A stretch of 44,907 nt of DNA from Helicobacteraceae bacterium (GTDB lineage: Bacteria > Campylobacterota > Campylobacteria > Campylobacterales > Sulfurimonadaceae): positions 1-44,907 of the forward strand of contig CANMJR010000023.1 in NCBI GenBank assembly GCA_947498025.1. Reading direction: 5' to 3'. The translations under genes and the position numbers were made by a program. The notes under the pieces are model-generated. The model was not told where the DNA came from and searched no databases. It saw only the letters and a list, made by a program, of their open reading frames with translations. Position 1 is the stretch's first letter. Each line of letters starts with the position of its first letter. Positions 8,206-16,685 of this stretch are shown here, piece after piece.

Positions 8206-9681
8206 TTGACTAAAAAAGCAATTCTTGTGATTACTGATGGTATAGGCTACTCTGCAAAAACGGAGTTTAACGCCTTTTACAGTGCCAGAAAACCGACTTA
8301 TGATAAACTTTTTAAAGAAGTCCCGCACTCTTTTATAGATACTTTCGGGCTAAGTGTCGGTCTTCCTGAGGGGCAGATGGGCAACTCCGAAGTAGGGCAC
8401 ATGAGCATAGGAAGCGGGAGGGTCCTGTATCAGGATTTGGTAAAAATTTCTCTGGCTCTTGCGGAGGATAGCATGGAGGCGAATGAAGAGTTGCAAAAGC
8501 TCTTTAAATCCTCAGATAGACTGCATCTTATAGGGCTTATGAGCGATGGCGGTGTTCACTCTCACATCGACCACTTTATGGGTATCGCAGATATTGCCGC
8601 AAAAAATGGAAAAACAGTTTTTTTACATCTTATTACTGATGGCAGGGATGTTTCCCCGACTTCTGCAAAAATATTTTTACAAAAAGTTGAAGCGCATCTG
8701 AGTGAGAAGATAAAAATAGCTACAATCGCAGGTCGTTTTTACGCAATGGATAGAGATAATCGCTGGGACAGGGTAGAAAGAGCGTATGATGCAATAGTAA
8801 ATGCAACTCCAAAAACCGACAAAGCAGCGGCAGAATATATAACTGCTTCGTACGCATTGGATGAAACAGATGAGTTTGTTGCACCGACGGCATTTGAGGG
8901 TTATGATGGCATGAAAGACGCTGATAGCGTGCTCACTATAAACTACAGAAGCGATAGAATGCGAGAGCTTGTAAGTGTTTTGGGCGATAAAAATTTTGCA
9001 GGATTCCAGAGACGACATGTGGAACTTACTCTTGCAACCATCACTGAATACGACAAAAGTTTTCCCTATCCCGTGCTCTTTAGAAAGGATTCTCCGATAA
9101 ATACGCTGGCTGAGGTTATCTCGGCAAAAGGACTGAAGCAGTTTCATACGGCAGAGACCGAGAAATATGCACATGTCACCTTCTTCTTTAATGGCGGAAT
9201 AGATGAGCCCTACTTGAATGAGACGAGAGTTCTGATTCCTTCACCAAATGTAAAAACTTACGATGAGAAGCCGCAGATGAGTGCGGCAGAAGTTGGAGAC
9301 GAGGTTTTAAAAGCCATGGACGCGGAGTATGATTTTATAGTCGTAAACTTTGCTAACGGCGATATGGTTGGACATACAGGCGATTTTGAAGCGGCAAAAA
9401 TAGCAGTAAACGCAGTCGATACCGAGCTTGGACGCATTGTTCAAAAAGCCAAAGATGGCGATTATGCGCTGGTTATCACATCTGACCATGGAAACTGTGA
9501 AGAGATGCGGGACGATAACGGCGAGGTTCTGACAAATCACACGGTCGGAAGAGTGTGGTGTTTTGTGATGGCGGATGGAGTTACAAAGGTTGAAAACGGG
9601 GGGCTTAATAACATAGCACCGACAGTTTTAAAACTTATGAATATTGAGATTCCAAAAGAGATGGATCATTCTTTAATTTAG
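8206..9681 (+). CDS. gpmI: 2,3-bisphosphoglycerate-independent phosphoglycerate mutase
   Basis: GpmI interconverts 3- and 2-phosphoglycerate in central carbon metabolism using two metal ions (usually Mn) and a phosphoserine intermediate. The metal site begins with ITDGIGYS near residue 8. The catalytic serine is in MGNSEVGHMSIGSGR. Later ligands are in GRFYAMDRDNRWDR, NFANGDMVGHTGD and ITSDHGNCEEM. At 491 residues it is slightly shorter than E. coli GpmI (about 514). Translation starts at TTG 8206, eight bases after an AAAGGAAA ribosome site; no better in-frame ATG exists upstream. TATTAT near 8161 is a possible -10 box. Confidence 0.95.
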   Translation: MTKKAILVITDGIGYSAKTEFNAFYSARKPTYDKLFKEVPHSFIDTFGLSVGLPEGQMGNSEVGHMSIGSGRVLYQDLVKISLALAEDSMEANEELQKLFKSSDRLHLIGLMSDGGVHSHIDHFMGIADIAAKNGKTVFLHLITDGRDVSPTSAKIFLQKVEAHLSEKIKIATIAGRFYAMDRDNRWDRVERAYDAIVNATPKTDKAAAEYITASYALDETDEFVAPTAFEGYDGMKDADSVLTINYRSDRMRELVSVLGDKNFAGFQRRHVELTLATITEYDKSFPYPVLFRKDSPINTLAEVISAKGLKQFHTAETEKYAHVTFFFNGGIDEPYLNETRVLIPSPNVKTYDEKPQMSAAEVGDEVLKAMDAEYDFIVVNFANGDMVGHTGDFEAAKIAVNAVDTELGRIVQKAKDGDYALVITSDHGNCEEMRDDNGEVLTNHTVGRVWCFVMADGVTKVENGGLNNIAPTVLKLMNIEIPKEMDHSLI

Positions 9682-9764
9682 CACTTAAATGAGCGAAGCT
9701 CATTTAAGTGGCAGGGACAAATTTGTCCCTTGCATCCCCCTAAAGCTACCGGCATAAATGCCGG
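9682..9764 (+). repeat. Palindromic intergenic repeat, copy A (three hairpins)
   Basis: Directly after the gpmI stop, a 13-bp stem with a GAA loop (9682-9710) is followed by GGCA, a perfect 16-base palindrome GGGACAAATTTGTCCC (9714-9729), and CCCCCTAAA (9736-9744). A further hairpin CCGGCATAAATGCCGG occupies 9749-9764. The first two hairpins and the C-rich tail recur at 19237-19299 and 37410-37468 with different but self-complementary stems. The first hairpin may also end the gpmI transcript. The rest of the gap to 9822 holds TATAGTATA near 9778 and the fabG ribosome site. Confidence 0.7.
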
Positions 9765-9822
9765 AGATTTATTAAAGTATAGTATACCTTGACATGTGGA
9801 AATAAAAATTTAAGGATAAGAA

Positions 9823-10569
9823 ATGAAATTTAGCGGAAAAAATGTTTTAGTTACGGGTTCTAGCCGTGGGATTGGTGCGGAAATTGCAAAAACTTTGGCT
9901 GGGTACGGACTGAAAGTTTGGATAAATTATAGAAGCGGTGCAGCGGAGGCAGATGCCATAAAAGATGCAATTGAAGCGAATGGTGGAAGTGCAGCAGTTA
10001 TCGGTTTTGATGTGAGCGATGAAGACGCTTTTGTGGATGCTATAAAAACCATAGTCGATAGCGACGGTGAACTCTCTTATCTTGTAAACAACGCAGGAAT
10101 TACTAACGATAAGCTTGCACTTAGAATGAAAAATGAAGATTTTATGTCTGTAATCAACGCAAATCTCACATCATGTTTTGTAGGGTGTCGAGAAGCGATG
10201 AAAGCGATGCGAAAGAAGAAATTCGGTGCGGTTGTAAATATCGCTTCAATCGTTGGTGAAACAGGAAATGCAGGGCAGACAAATTATTCGGCAAGCAAAG
10301 GCGGAGTTATCGCTATGACAAAAAGTTTTGCACTCGAATCTGCTACAAGCGGAATCCGCTACAACACAGTCACTCCTGGATTTATAGCAACAGAGATGAC
10401 GGAAGTTTTAAGTGAAGATATAAAAAACAGCTTCACGTCAAAAATTCCGATGGGTCGTTTTGGAAATCCAAGTGAAGTAGCAGAGGCGACAGCTTTTTTA
10501 CTCTCAGACCACTCAAGCTACATTACAGGCGAAACACTCAAAGTAAACGGCGGAATGAATATGGCGTAA
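9823..10569 (+). CDS. fabG: 3-oxoacyl-[acyl-carrier-protein] reductase
   Basis: FabG is the NADPH-dependent ketoreductase of type II fatty-acid synthesis, acting on beta-ketoacyl-ACP. This 248-residue short-chain dehydrogenase has the cofactor loop GSSRGIGAEIA near residue 12, NNAGIT near 90, a serine in NIASIVGE and the catalytic YSASKGG near 153. The C-terminal KVNGGMNMA is typical of FabG. It heads a run with phrB, acpP, fabF and accA, so the fatty-acid genes are clustered. An AAGGA ribosome site lies upstream of the ATG. Confidence 0.95.
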   Translation: MKFSGKNVLVTGSSRGIGAEIAKTLAGYGLKVWINYRSGAAEADAIKDAIEANGGSAAVIGFDVSDEDAFVDAIKTIVDSDGELSYLVNNAGITNDKLALRMKNEDFMSVINANLTSCFVGCREAMKAMRKKKFGAVVNIASIVGETGNAGQTNYSASKGGVIAMTKSFALESATSGIRYNTVTPGFIATEMTEVLSEDIKNSFTSKIPMGRFGNPSEVAEATAFLLSDHSSYITGETLKVNGGMNMA

Positions 10570-10605
10570 TGCCATGGTTTTCCGCACTCAAAATAGCGCT
10601 TCAAC

Positions 10606-11958
10606 ATGAGAAAAATCCTTTGGTTTAGAAGAGATTTGAGAGTGGAAGATAATCCGCTTCTCTCTCTGGACGATGAGGTGTTACCGATATTTATTTTCGA
10701 CACCAACATTTTGGACAAACTCCAAAAAGAGGATAGAAGAGTCTCCTATATTTTTCATTTCGTTCATAAACTCAAGCAGGATTTATCGGCATGTGGATTG
10801 GATTTGAAAATATTTTATGCCTCACCAGAAGCTGCTTTTGAATATTTAATTCCGCAGGGAATGGATGAAGTCGTGGCATGTGAAGATTATGACAACTATG
10901 CCAAAGAGCGAGATTTAAAAATATCGCATAAAATCCACTTTCGCTATATCAAAGACACCTATATTTTTAAACCTAATGAAGTCTTAAAAGAGGATGGCAC
11001 TCCTTATCTGGTCTTCACACCTTTTTATAAAAAAGTGAGAGTTTTGCTTGAAAACAAAAACAGAGATGCTTTTAAACTAGCTCAAAACACTCTGATTGAT
11101 GAAGATTATGAGGGGATAACAAAGATAGATGCAAACGGTGTTGTAACAAAATTGCCGCTTTCTTTGGAGAGTTTGGGATTTGAAAAAATCGAACTCAACA
11201 TAAAAAATCCACACGCCAAGCTTGAAGATTTCAAAAAATACATAAATGATTATAAACAAAAAAGAGATTTTTTAAATGAGGATGCCGGTTCAAATCTTAG
11301 TGTAGATTTACGCTTTGGAACTATTAGCACAAGGGCGGTTTTGAGATTTGTTTTTGACCTGAAAGGGTACGACACAGAACCATTTATACGACAGCTTGTT
11401 TTTAGAGATTTTTATGCTTATTTACTCTTCCACATGCCTAGAATTGAGAGCCAAAATTACAGATACAGTTTTAATGGCATAGAAGATAATCAAAAATTTG
11501 AGGCTTTTTGCAAAGGGCAAACAGGCGTGCCAATAGTGGATGCCGGAGTTCGGGAGCTTCTAAAAACAGGGGCGATGCACAACCGTGTCCGAATGGTCGT
11601 CGCTTCTTTTTTTACAAAAGATTTACTTCTTCCATGGCAGTGGGGAGAGAAATTTTTTGCAGAGCATCTGATGGACTTCGATAAGGCTTCCAATGTTCTC
11701 TCATGGCAGTGGAGCGCGGGCACAGGTGTTGACCCTCAGCCCTATTTTAGGGTTTTTAACCCCTACTTGCAGAGTAAAAAATTTGATAAAGATGCCAAAT
11801 ATATTAAAAGATTTTGCCCTGAGTTAGGGCATGTGGAAGCTAAATATTTGCATGATGAAAATTATCTTTTTAACAACTTCATTCAGGGCTATCCAAAACC
11901 CATCGTCATCTACAAAACAGCATCAAAAATTGCTATAGAATATTATAAAAAGAGTTAG
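10606..11958 (+). CDS. phrB: Deoxyribodipyrimidine photolyase (class I)
   Basis: This is a light-driven DNA repair enzyme that splits cyclobutane pyrimidine dimers using reduced FAD. The 450-residue protein has the N-terminal Rossmann antenna domain (KILWFRRDLRVEDNPLL) and a C-terminal FAD-binding helical domain. The latter holds GTISTRAVLR, RQLVFRDFYAY, TGVPIVDAGVREL, MHNRVRMVVASF and WQWSAGTGVDPQPYFRVFNP. The Trp residues and the substrate-contact region are present. The gene lies 36 bases after fabG, with no strong ribosome site, in the middle of a fatty-acid gene run. Its placement there looks incidental. Confidence 0.93.
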   Translation: MRKILWFRRDLRVEDNPLLSLDDEVLPIFIFDTNILDKLQKEDRRVSYIFHFVHKLKQDLSACGLDLKIFYASPEAAFEYLIPQGMDEVVACEDYDNYAKERDLKISHKIHFRYIKDTYIFKPNEVLKEDGTPYLVFTPFYKKVRVLLENKNRDAFKLAQNTLIDEDYEGITKIDANGVVTKLPLSLESLGFEKIELNIKNPHAKLEDFKKYINDYKQKRDFLNEDAGSNLSVDLRFGTISTRAVLRFVFDLKGYDTEPFIRQLVFRDFYAYLLFHMPRIESQNYRYSFNGIEDNQKFEAFCKGQTGVPIVDAGVRELLKTGAMHNRVRMVVASFFTKDLLLPWQWGEKFFAEHLMDFDKASNVLSWQWSAGTGVDPQPYFRVFNPYLQSKKFDKDAKYIKRFCPELGHVEAKYLHDENYLFNNFIQGYPKPIVIYKTASKIAIEYYKKS

Positions 11959-12006
11959 ATAATTGACTCTTCTCTTTTTATAAAGTTAGTTTATTTAAGT
12001 TAAATA

Positions 12007-12015
12007 TGTTACAAT
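12007..12015 (+). promoter_or_regulatory. Extended -10 promoter of acpP
   Basis: TGTTACAAT fits the extended -10 pattern TGNTANAAT. It would start transcription near 12022, giving a leader of about 27 bases that contains the ribosome site TAGGAG (12038-12043). This allows acpP to be expressed independently of phrB. Confidence 0.55.
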
Positions 12016-12048
12016 TTCATGATTTTATACTTAAAAATAGGAGCTATA

Positions 12049-12276
12049 ATGGCACTTTTAGACGATATCAAAGAAGTAGTAGTTGAGCAATTAAGCGTTA
12101 ACCCAGATGAAGTAAAAGAAGATTCAAAGTTCGTAGAAGATTTAGGCGCTGATAGTCTTGATGTTGTTGAATTGGTAATGGCTCTTGAAGAGAAGTTCGA
12201 TATCGAAATTCCTGATGATGAAGCGGAAAAAATTCAAACTGTTAGAGATGTAGTTAATTACATAGAAAGTAAGTAA
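12049..12276 (+). CDS. acpP: Acyl carrier protein
   Basis: AcpP carries growing acyl chains as thioesters on a 4'-phosphopantetheine arm. The 75-residue acidic protein has the attachment serine in [17 protein letters not shown], plus the four-helix pattern of ACPs. The ATG at 12049 is chosen because TAGGAG lies 5 bases upstream and the product then begins [11 protein letters not shown] as in other ACPs. An upstream in-frame start at 12019 would add ten non-conserved residues. A hairpin terminator follows before fabF. Confidence 0.96.
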   Translation: MALLDDIKEVVVEQLSVNPDEVKEDSKFVEDLGADSLDVVELVMALEEKFDIEIPDDEAEKIQTVRDVVNYIESK

Positions 12277-12284
12277 TTATTTCA

Positions 12285-12323
12285 ATTCTACCTGAGGTCA
12301 AGCCTCGGTAGTAGAATGTTTTT
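12285..12323 (+). terminator. Rho-independent terminator or attenuator between acpP and fabF
   Basis: ATTCTAC (12285-12291) pairs with GTAGAAT (12311-12317), extended by CTGAGG against CCTCGG with a small TA bulge around a TCAAG loop. A G and five T residues follow. It probably lets acpP accumulate more transcript than fabF. Confidence 0.65.
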
Positions 12324-12382
12324 AATAGTCAGTTTAGCTGATTTTTAAAAGTGTTTTTATATATTTTATGGAGAATGTTTAT

Positions 12383-13600
12383 ATGAGAAGAATAGTTGTA
12401 ACTGGTATGGGTATGATAAATGCAGTTGGTCATGATAAAGAGAGCTCTTTTAAGGCAATATGTGACGGGGCATGTGGAATTGATATTATAACTATTTTCG
12501 ACCCAACAGACTTCAGCGTAAAAATTGCAGGTGAAGTAAAAGATTTTAATCCCGAAACGGTTATGCACCCAAAAGAGGTTAAAAAAGCGGATAGATTTAT
12601 TCACCTTGGACTTAAAGCTGCGCAAGAGGCCATGATAGATGCCAATTTGCCCGAAGATACTGACATGGAGAGATTTGGAGTGAGTGCCGGTTCCGGAATC
12701 GGCGGGCTTTCCGCTATTGAGCGAAATTCTATCATTCTTGAAACAAAAGGGTCTCGCAGAATTTCTCCATTTTTTATCCCCTCAGCGCTTGTAAATATGC
12801 TTGGCGGCTTTGTCTCGATTGAACATGGAACAAAAGGTCCAAATCTTTCAAGTGTTACGGCATGTGCAGCCGGTACGCATGCAATAAGTGAAGCATGTAA
12901 AACTATCATCTGCCACGGTGCTGAAAAAATGCTTGTTGTAGCTGCCGAATCTGCAATTACCGGTGTTGGAATAGGTGGATTCGCCGCTATGAAAGCACTC
13001 TCTACTAGAAATGAAGATCCAAAAAAATCATCTCGTCCTTTTGATGCGCAGAGAGATGGTTTTGTTATGGGTGAGGGTGCTGCTGCTCTTGTTTTAGAAG
13101 AGTATGAAAGTGCTGTTGCAAGAGGTGCCAGAATTTATGGAGAGATTATAGGCTTTGGGGAGAGCGGTGATGCAAGTCATATTACAACTCCAAGTCTTGA
13201 TGGTCCGGCTCGTGCTATGAAAGCCGCTTACAAAATGGCTGGTGAGCCAAAACTCGACTATGTAAATGCACATGGAACAAGCACGCCGATTAATGACAAA
13301 AATGAAACTGCTGCGGTAAAAGATTTACTTGGCGGAAAAGAGAATTGTCCTCCAATGAGTTCAATTAAGGGTCAAATTGGTCACTGTCTCGGTGCAGCAG
13401 GCGGAATTGAAGCGGTTACATGTTTGATGGCTATGAGAGATGGAATTATTCCTCCAACTATAAACTATGAAAATCCAGATGAAAATTGTGATTTGGATAT
13501 TGTTCCAAATGTAGCGAGACATGCTGAATTAAATATTGTTATGAGTAACTCTTTTGGGTTTGGCGGCACGAACGGTGTTCTTATTTTTAAAAAAATCTAA
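12383..13600 (+). CDS. fabF: 3-oxoacyl-[acyl-carrier-protein] synthase II
   Basis: FabF condenses malonyl-ACP with acyl-ACP in each elongation round. The 405-residue thiolase-fold enzyme has the catalytic cysteine in VTACAAGTHAI, the first histidine in NAHGTSTPINDKNE and the second in KGQIGHCLGAAGGIE. The C-terminus SNSFGFGGTNGVL is typical. The ATG at 12383 gives MRRIVVTGMG with TGGAG about 9 bases upstream; the in-frame ATG at 12368 is less well placed. accA follows 17 bases downstream. Confidence 0.96.
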   Translation: MRRIVVTGMGMINAVGHDKESSFKAICDGACGIDIITIFDPTDFSVKIAGEVKDFNPETVMHPKEVKKADRFIHLGLKAAQEAMIDANLPEDTDMERFGVSAGSGIGGLSAIERNSIILETKGSRRISPFFIPSALVNMLGGFVSIEHGTKGPNLSSVTACAAGTHAISEACKTIICHGAEKMLVVAAESAITGVGIGGFAAMKALSTRNEDPKKSSRPFDAQRDGFVMGEGAAALVLEEYESAVARGARIYGEIIGFGESGDASHITTPSLDGPARAMKAAYKMAGEPKLDYVNAHGTSTPINDKNETAAVKDLLGGKENCPPMSSIKGQIGHCLGAAGGIEAVTCLMAMRDGIIPPTINYENPDENCDLDIVPNVARHAELNIVMSNSFGFGGTNGVLIFKKI

Positions 13601-13617
13601 AAGTGTAAGGATTTAAT

Positions 13618-14553
13618 TTGGCTACATATTTAGATTTTGAGTTAAAAATAAAAAATATTCAAGAAGATATTGTCTCTGCACAGATTCGTCATGATGAGCA
13701 TGCTGTAGAAATTCTTCAAAAATCACTAGAAAAAGAAGTTGTAAAAACTTATAAAAATTTATCAGATTTTCAAAAACTTCAATTGGCTCGCCATGCAGAT
13801 AGACCTTATGCTTTAGATTATATTAACTTGATTGTGCGTGACAAGTATGAGCTTCATGGTGATAGACATTTCCGTGATGATGCCGCAATCATATGTTATA
13901 TTGGCTATATAGCGGATGAAAAGGTTATGGTTATCGGTGAGCAAAAGGGTCGCGGCACTAAAAATAAATTAAAGAGAAACTTTGGTATGCCACATCCTGA
14001 GGGGTACAGAAAGGCTCTTCGTGTGGCTAAAATGGCTGAGAAGTTTAATATTCCGGTTCTGATGCTTATTGATACTCCGGGTGCATATCCGGGGCTTGGT
14101 GCTGAAGAGAGAAATCAGAGTGAGGCAATAGCTAGAAACTTGCTGGAATTTGCCGAACTAAAAACTGAAACAATCTCTGTAGTAATCGGCGAGGGCGGCA
14201 GCGGCGGTGCTTTAGCCATCGGTGTAGCTGATAGGCTTGCCATGATGCGATACTCAGTTTTTAGTGTTATCTCACCTGAAGGGTGTTCTGCAATTCTTTG
14301 GAATGACCCTACAAAAGCGGAAGCTGCAACAAATGCTATGAAAATTACTAGTCAAGATTTAAAAGAGCTGAAGCTTATTGATGATGTAATCAATGAGCCA
14401 CTTATCGGTGCGCATCGCGATAAAGATAGCAGTGCAGCGGCGATAGCCGATTATTTTTTAAGTGAACTGAAAAAACTTCGCCAAATGAGCAGTGAAGAGA
14501 GAATGGATGCAAGGTATAATAAACTTGTAGGTGTTGGTGCTTATTCAGAGTAA
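13618..14553 (+). CDS. accA: Acetyl-CoA carboxylase carboxyltransferase subunit alpha
   Basis: AccA with AccD transfers CO2 from carboxybiotin to acetyl-CoA, making malonyl-CoA for the adjacent Fab enzymes. The 311-residue protein begins [12 protein letters not shown] and carries the crotonase-fold motifs [35 protein letters not shown] and [12 protein letters not shown]. Translation starts at TTG 13618, five bases after TAAGGAT. It is co-directional with fabF (17-base gap) and probably co-transcribed. Confidence 0.95.
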   Translation: MATYLDFELKIKNIQEDIVSAQIRHDEHAVEILQKSLEKEVVKTYKNLSDFQKLQLARHADRPYALDYINLIVRDKYELHGDRHFRDDAAIICYIGYIADEKVMVIGEQKGRGTKNKLKRNFGMPHPEGYRKALRVAKMAEKFNIPVLMLIDTPGAYPGLGAEERNQSEAIARNLLEFAELKTETISVVIGEGGSGGALAIGVADRLAMMRYSVFSVISPEGCSAILWNDPTKAEAATNAMKITSQDLKELKLIDDVINEPLIGAHRDKDSSAAAIADYFLSELKKLRQMSSEERMDARYNKLVGVGAYSE

Positions 14554-14556
14554 TCT

Positions 14557-15411
14557 TTACTCTGAACTCTCTTTTTTATTTTTTAAATTCTCTTCTTCTT
14601 GAACTTCTTCACAAATCTCTTCTTGAGACTCTCGCATTGGGTCAAATTTCGGTCTTTTTAATCTTTTTGCCTCTTTTGAAAATCGTATTAAATCTTCAAT
14701 ATTGTTAATATTTTCAGTAATATTTTCTAGTGACAGCTTAAAGAGTCCATAGGTAGTCATTACATCGCTCATGGCTCTGTGATGCGTGGCTTGCGGATTC
14801 AAATTGAGTGAGTCATTAAGATAGGATAGGGCATATCTGAAGGATACAACTGTTCTCTCTGCAAGTGCAAGTGAGCATAAACCTCTATTTAAAAGAGGCG
14901 CTAAACCAACCCTTGTGAGCATAGCAGAAATAAATTTGTAATCAAACTTTATATCATGCGCAACAAAAACAGTATCGCCTAAAAAAGATTTAAAATCATA
15001 GAGCACCTGTTTCATGGTGGGGGCATTTAGCGTATCTTCTACTTTTATGCCGGTAATGAGTGTGATATGTTCATTGATTTCTGAACATTTAACAAGTGAT
15101 TCAAATCTGTCGGTAATAACGCCGTTTTTAACTTTAACAGCAGCAATCTCAATTATCTGGTGTTTATCATATTTTGAGCCGTTTGTTTCAATATCAACAA
15201 TACAAAACTCAGCCTTATCCATAGGAATAAATTTAGTGTCAAAATAAAAATATCCTTGATGTTTCGTGAGCTTCAGACCCTGCGCATGCCACAGTTCTAT
15301 AAATAAGTTTATATCTTCATTGACTTGCCTTTTCATAGCATCAAAACAAAGCCCGCTAGAAGAGAGTCTTGAGATACTTTTGGCGTCTAAATGAAAATTA
15401 CTATCGAGCAT
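14557..15411 (-). CDS. DnaQ-like 3'-5' exonuclease (DEDDh)
   Basis: This 284-residue protein belongs to the DEDDh exonuclease family that includes the DNA polymerase III epsilon subunit. Motif I is FCIVDIETNG (D and E metal ligands), motif II is VAHDIKFDYKFI, and motif III is HHRAMSD. An N-terminal extension of about 65 residues and a charged, Glu/Lys-rich tail (after 255) flank the domain. It may be a proofreading subunit or a stand-alone repair exonuclease. Its start overlaps the trpF end by 11 bases, giving an rpe-trpF-exonuclease operon. Confidence 0.85.
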   Translation of the reverse strand: MLDSNFHLDAKSISRLSSSGLCFDAMKRQVNEDINLFIELWHAQGLKLTKHQGYFYFDTKFIPMDKAEFCIVDIETNGSKYDKHQIIEIAAVKVKNGVITDRFESLVKCSEINEHITLITGIKVEDTLNAPTMKQVLYDFKSFLGDTVFVAHDIKFDYKFISAMLTRVGLAPLLNRGLCSLALAERTVVSFRYALSYLNDSLNLNPQATHHRAMSDVMTTYGLFKLSLENITENINNIEDLIRFSKEAKRLKRPKFDPMRESQEEICEEVQEEENLKNKKESSE

Positions 15412-15985
15412 TAGCTATAAACTCTTTAACTTTTTGATGATTCTTAACTCCATGGGAAGCCTCAACACCGCTGCTTACATCTACTCCATAGAAACCATAC
15501 TCTTTGAGTGAGGCTACATTCTCAGGGTCAAGTCCACCTGCAAGAACTATTTTAGAACAGTCAATATCTTTAAACCACTCTATATTTAATCTTTTTCCTG
15601 AACCGCCATAGGCTTCACAGTAGGCATCTACTAATCTATATTCATCACTAATATTTAAAATATCCCCTCTCTCTTTTGCTCTAATAACCTTAATATGAGG
15701 AATTTTTAGTTCTTCATATAGCATTTGCGAGGCTTCAAAGTGAATTTGAGCGAGAGTTGCTCCAGTTTCTTGACATATAGCATTGATAGTATCTGCATCG
15801 GTGTTTACAAAGAGAGCAACTTTTTCAACAAAGGGGGGAAGTTTTTTTATAATCTCTTTGGCATGTGAAACCGTAATAAAGCGTGGTGAAGCTTCATAAA
15901 ATACAAAACCAAGTGCATCCGCGCCTGCGTTAATTGCAGCCATTGCATCTTCATAGGAGGTGATTCCGCAAATTTTACATCTCAT
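15401..15985 (-). CDS. trpF: Phosphoribosylanthranilate isomerase
   Basis: TrpF carries out the Amadori rearrangement of phosphoribosylanthranilate in tryptophan synthesis. The 194-residue TIM barrel has its catalytic cysteine in RCKICGIT and the catalytic aspartate near YGVDVSSGVE; LAGGLDPENV contributes the phosphate site. It lies 2 bases after rpe and overlaps the exonuclease gene, away from other trp genes, an arrangement seen in other Campylobacterota. Confidence 0.93.
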   Translation of the reverse strand: MRCKICGITSYEDAMAAINAGADALGFVFYEASPRFITVSHAKEIIKKLPPFVEKVALFVNTDADTINAICQETGATLAQIHFEASQMLYEELKIPHIKVIRAKERGDILNISDEYRLVDAYCEAYGGSGKRLNIEWFKDIDCSKIVLAGGLDPENVASLKEYGFYGVDVSSGVEASHGVKNHQKVKEFIANAR

Positions 15986-15987
15986 GT

Positions 15988-16629
15988 TTATATCTGTAAG
16001 CTTTGAATTGCTTCTTTTTTATTTGCATGGTTAAAGACATAACTTCCGGCGACTACAATATCAACCCCAGCGTCACGAAGTAAGTGAATATTTTTATCAC
16101 TTACTCCGCCATCCACCTCTATAAGACAGTTTGGGTTGATTCTGTTTCTCATCGCATTAAGTTTTGCAGCTTTTGGGATTACACTCTCTATGAAACTTTG
16201 ACCGCCAAATCCAGGGTTTACGCTCATGAGTAGCACCATGTCCAAGTCGGCGAGCAGATACTCAATGCTTTCAGGCGGAGTGTGCGGGTTTAAAACGATT
16301 GCAGGCTTAATCCCAAGTGAGCGAATTTTTTGAATAAGTCTATGGGGATGCTTCTCCTCTTCGATATGAAAAGAGATATATTCAGGTTTAAGCGGAGCAA
16401 AAAGATCAACAAAAAAAGTGTTATTTTCAACCATAAGATGAATGTCAAGTGGTTTTGTGGCACATGCTGCAATTGCACTTACAACTACGGGTCCAATTGT
16501 TAGGTTTGGAACAAAGTGCCCATCCATAACATCCACATGAACTAAGTCACAGCCAGCATTACAAATAGATTCAATATCTCTTTGTAAATTTCCAAAATCA
16601 GCAGACAATACACTAGGAGCTACAAGCAT
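15988..16629 (-). CDS. rpe: Ribulose-phosphate 3-epimerase
   Basis: Rpe interconverts ribulose 5-phosphate and xylulose 5-phosphate in the pentose phosphate pathway. The 213-residue TIM barrel shows APSVLSADF (substrate serine and Asp), HVDVMDGHFVPNLTIG (metal His-Asp), DIHLMVEN, LMSVNPGFGGQSFI (catalytic and phosphate loop) and IEVDGGVS (second catalytic Asp). It is the first gene of the rpe-trpF-exonuclease operon; a purine-rich ribosome site (AAGGAAAGC on the minus strand) precedes the ATG. Confidence 0.95.
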   Translation of the reverse strand: MLVAPSVLSADFGNLQRDIESICNAGCDLVHVDVMDGHFVPNLTIGPVVVSAIAACATKPLDIHLMVENNTFFVDLFAPLKPEYISFHIEEEKHPHRLIQKIRSLGIKPAIVLNPHTPPESIEYLLADLDMVLLMSVNPGFGGQSFIESVIPKAAKLNAMRNRINPNCLIEVDGGVSDKNIHLLRDAGVDIVVAGSYVFNHANKKEAIQSLQI

Positions 16630-16685
16630 TGCTTTCCTTTTTAAACGAGGAGAATATTTTTCGCAATTATACTTATATGACGCTT

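Noticed and set aside
8677-9174. 165-codon minus-strand frame inside gpmI
   Set aside because: Antisense shadow of gpmI; composition follows the gpmI codons, with no recognisable domain.
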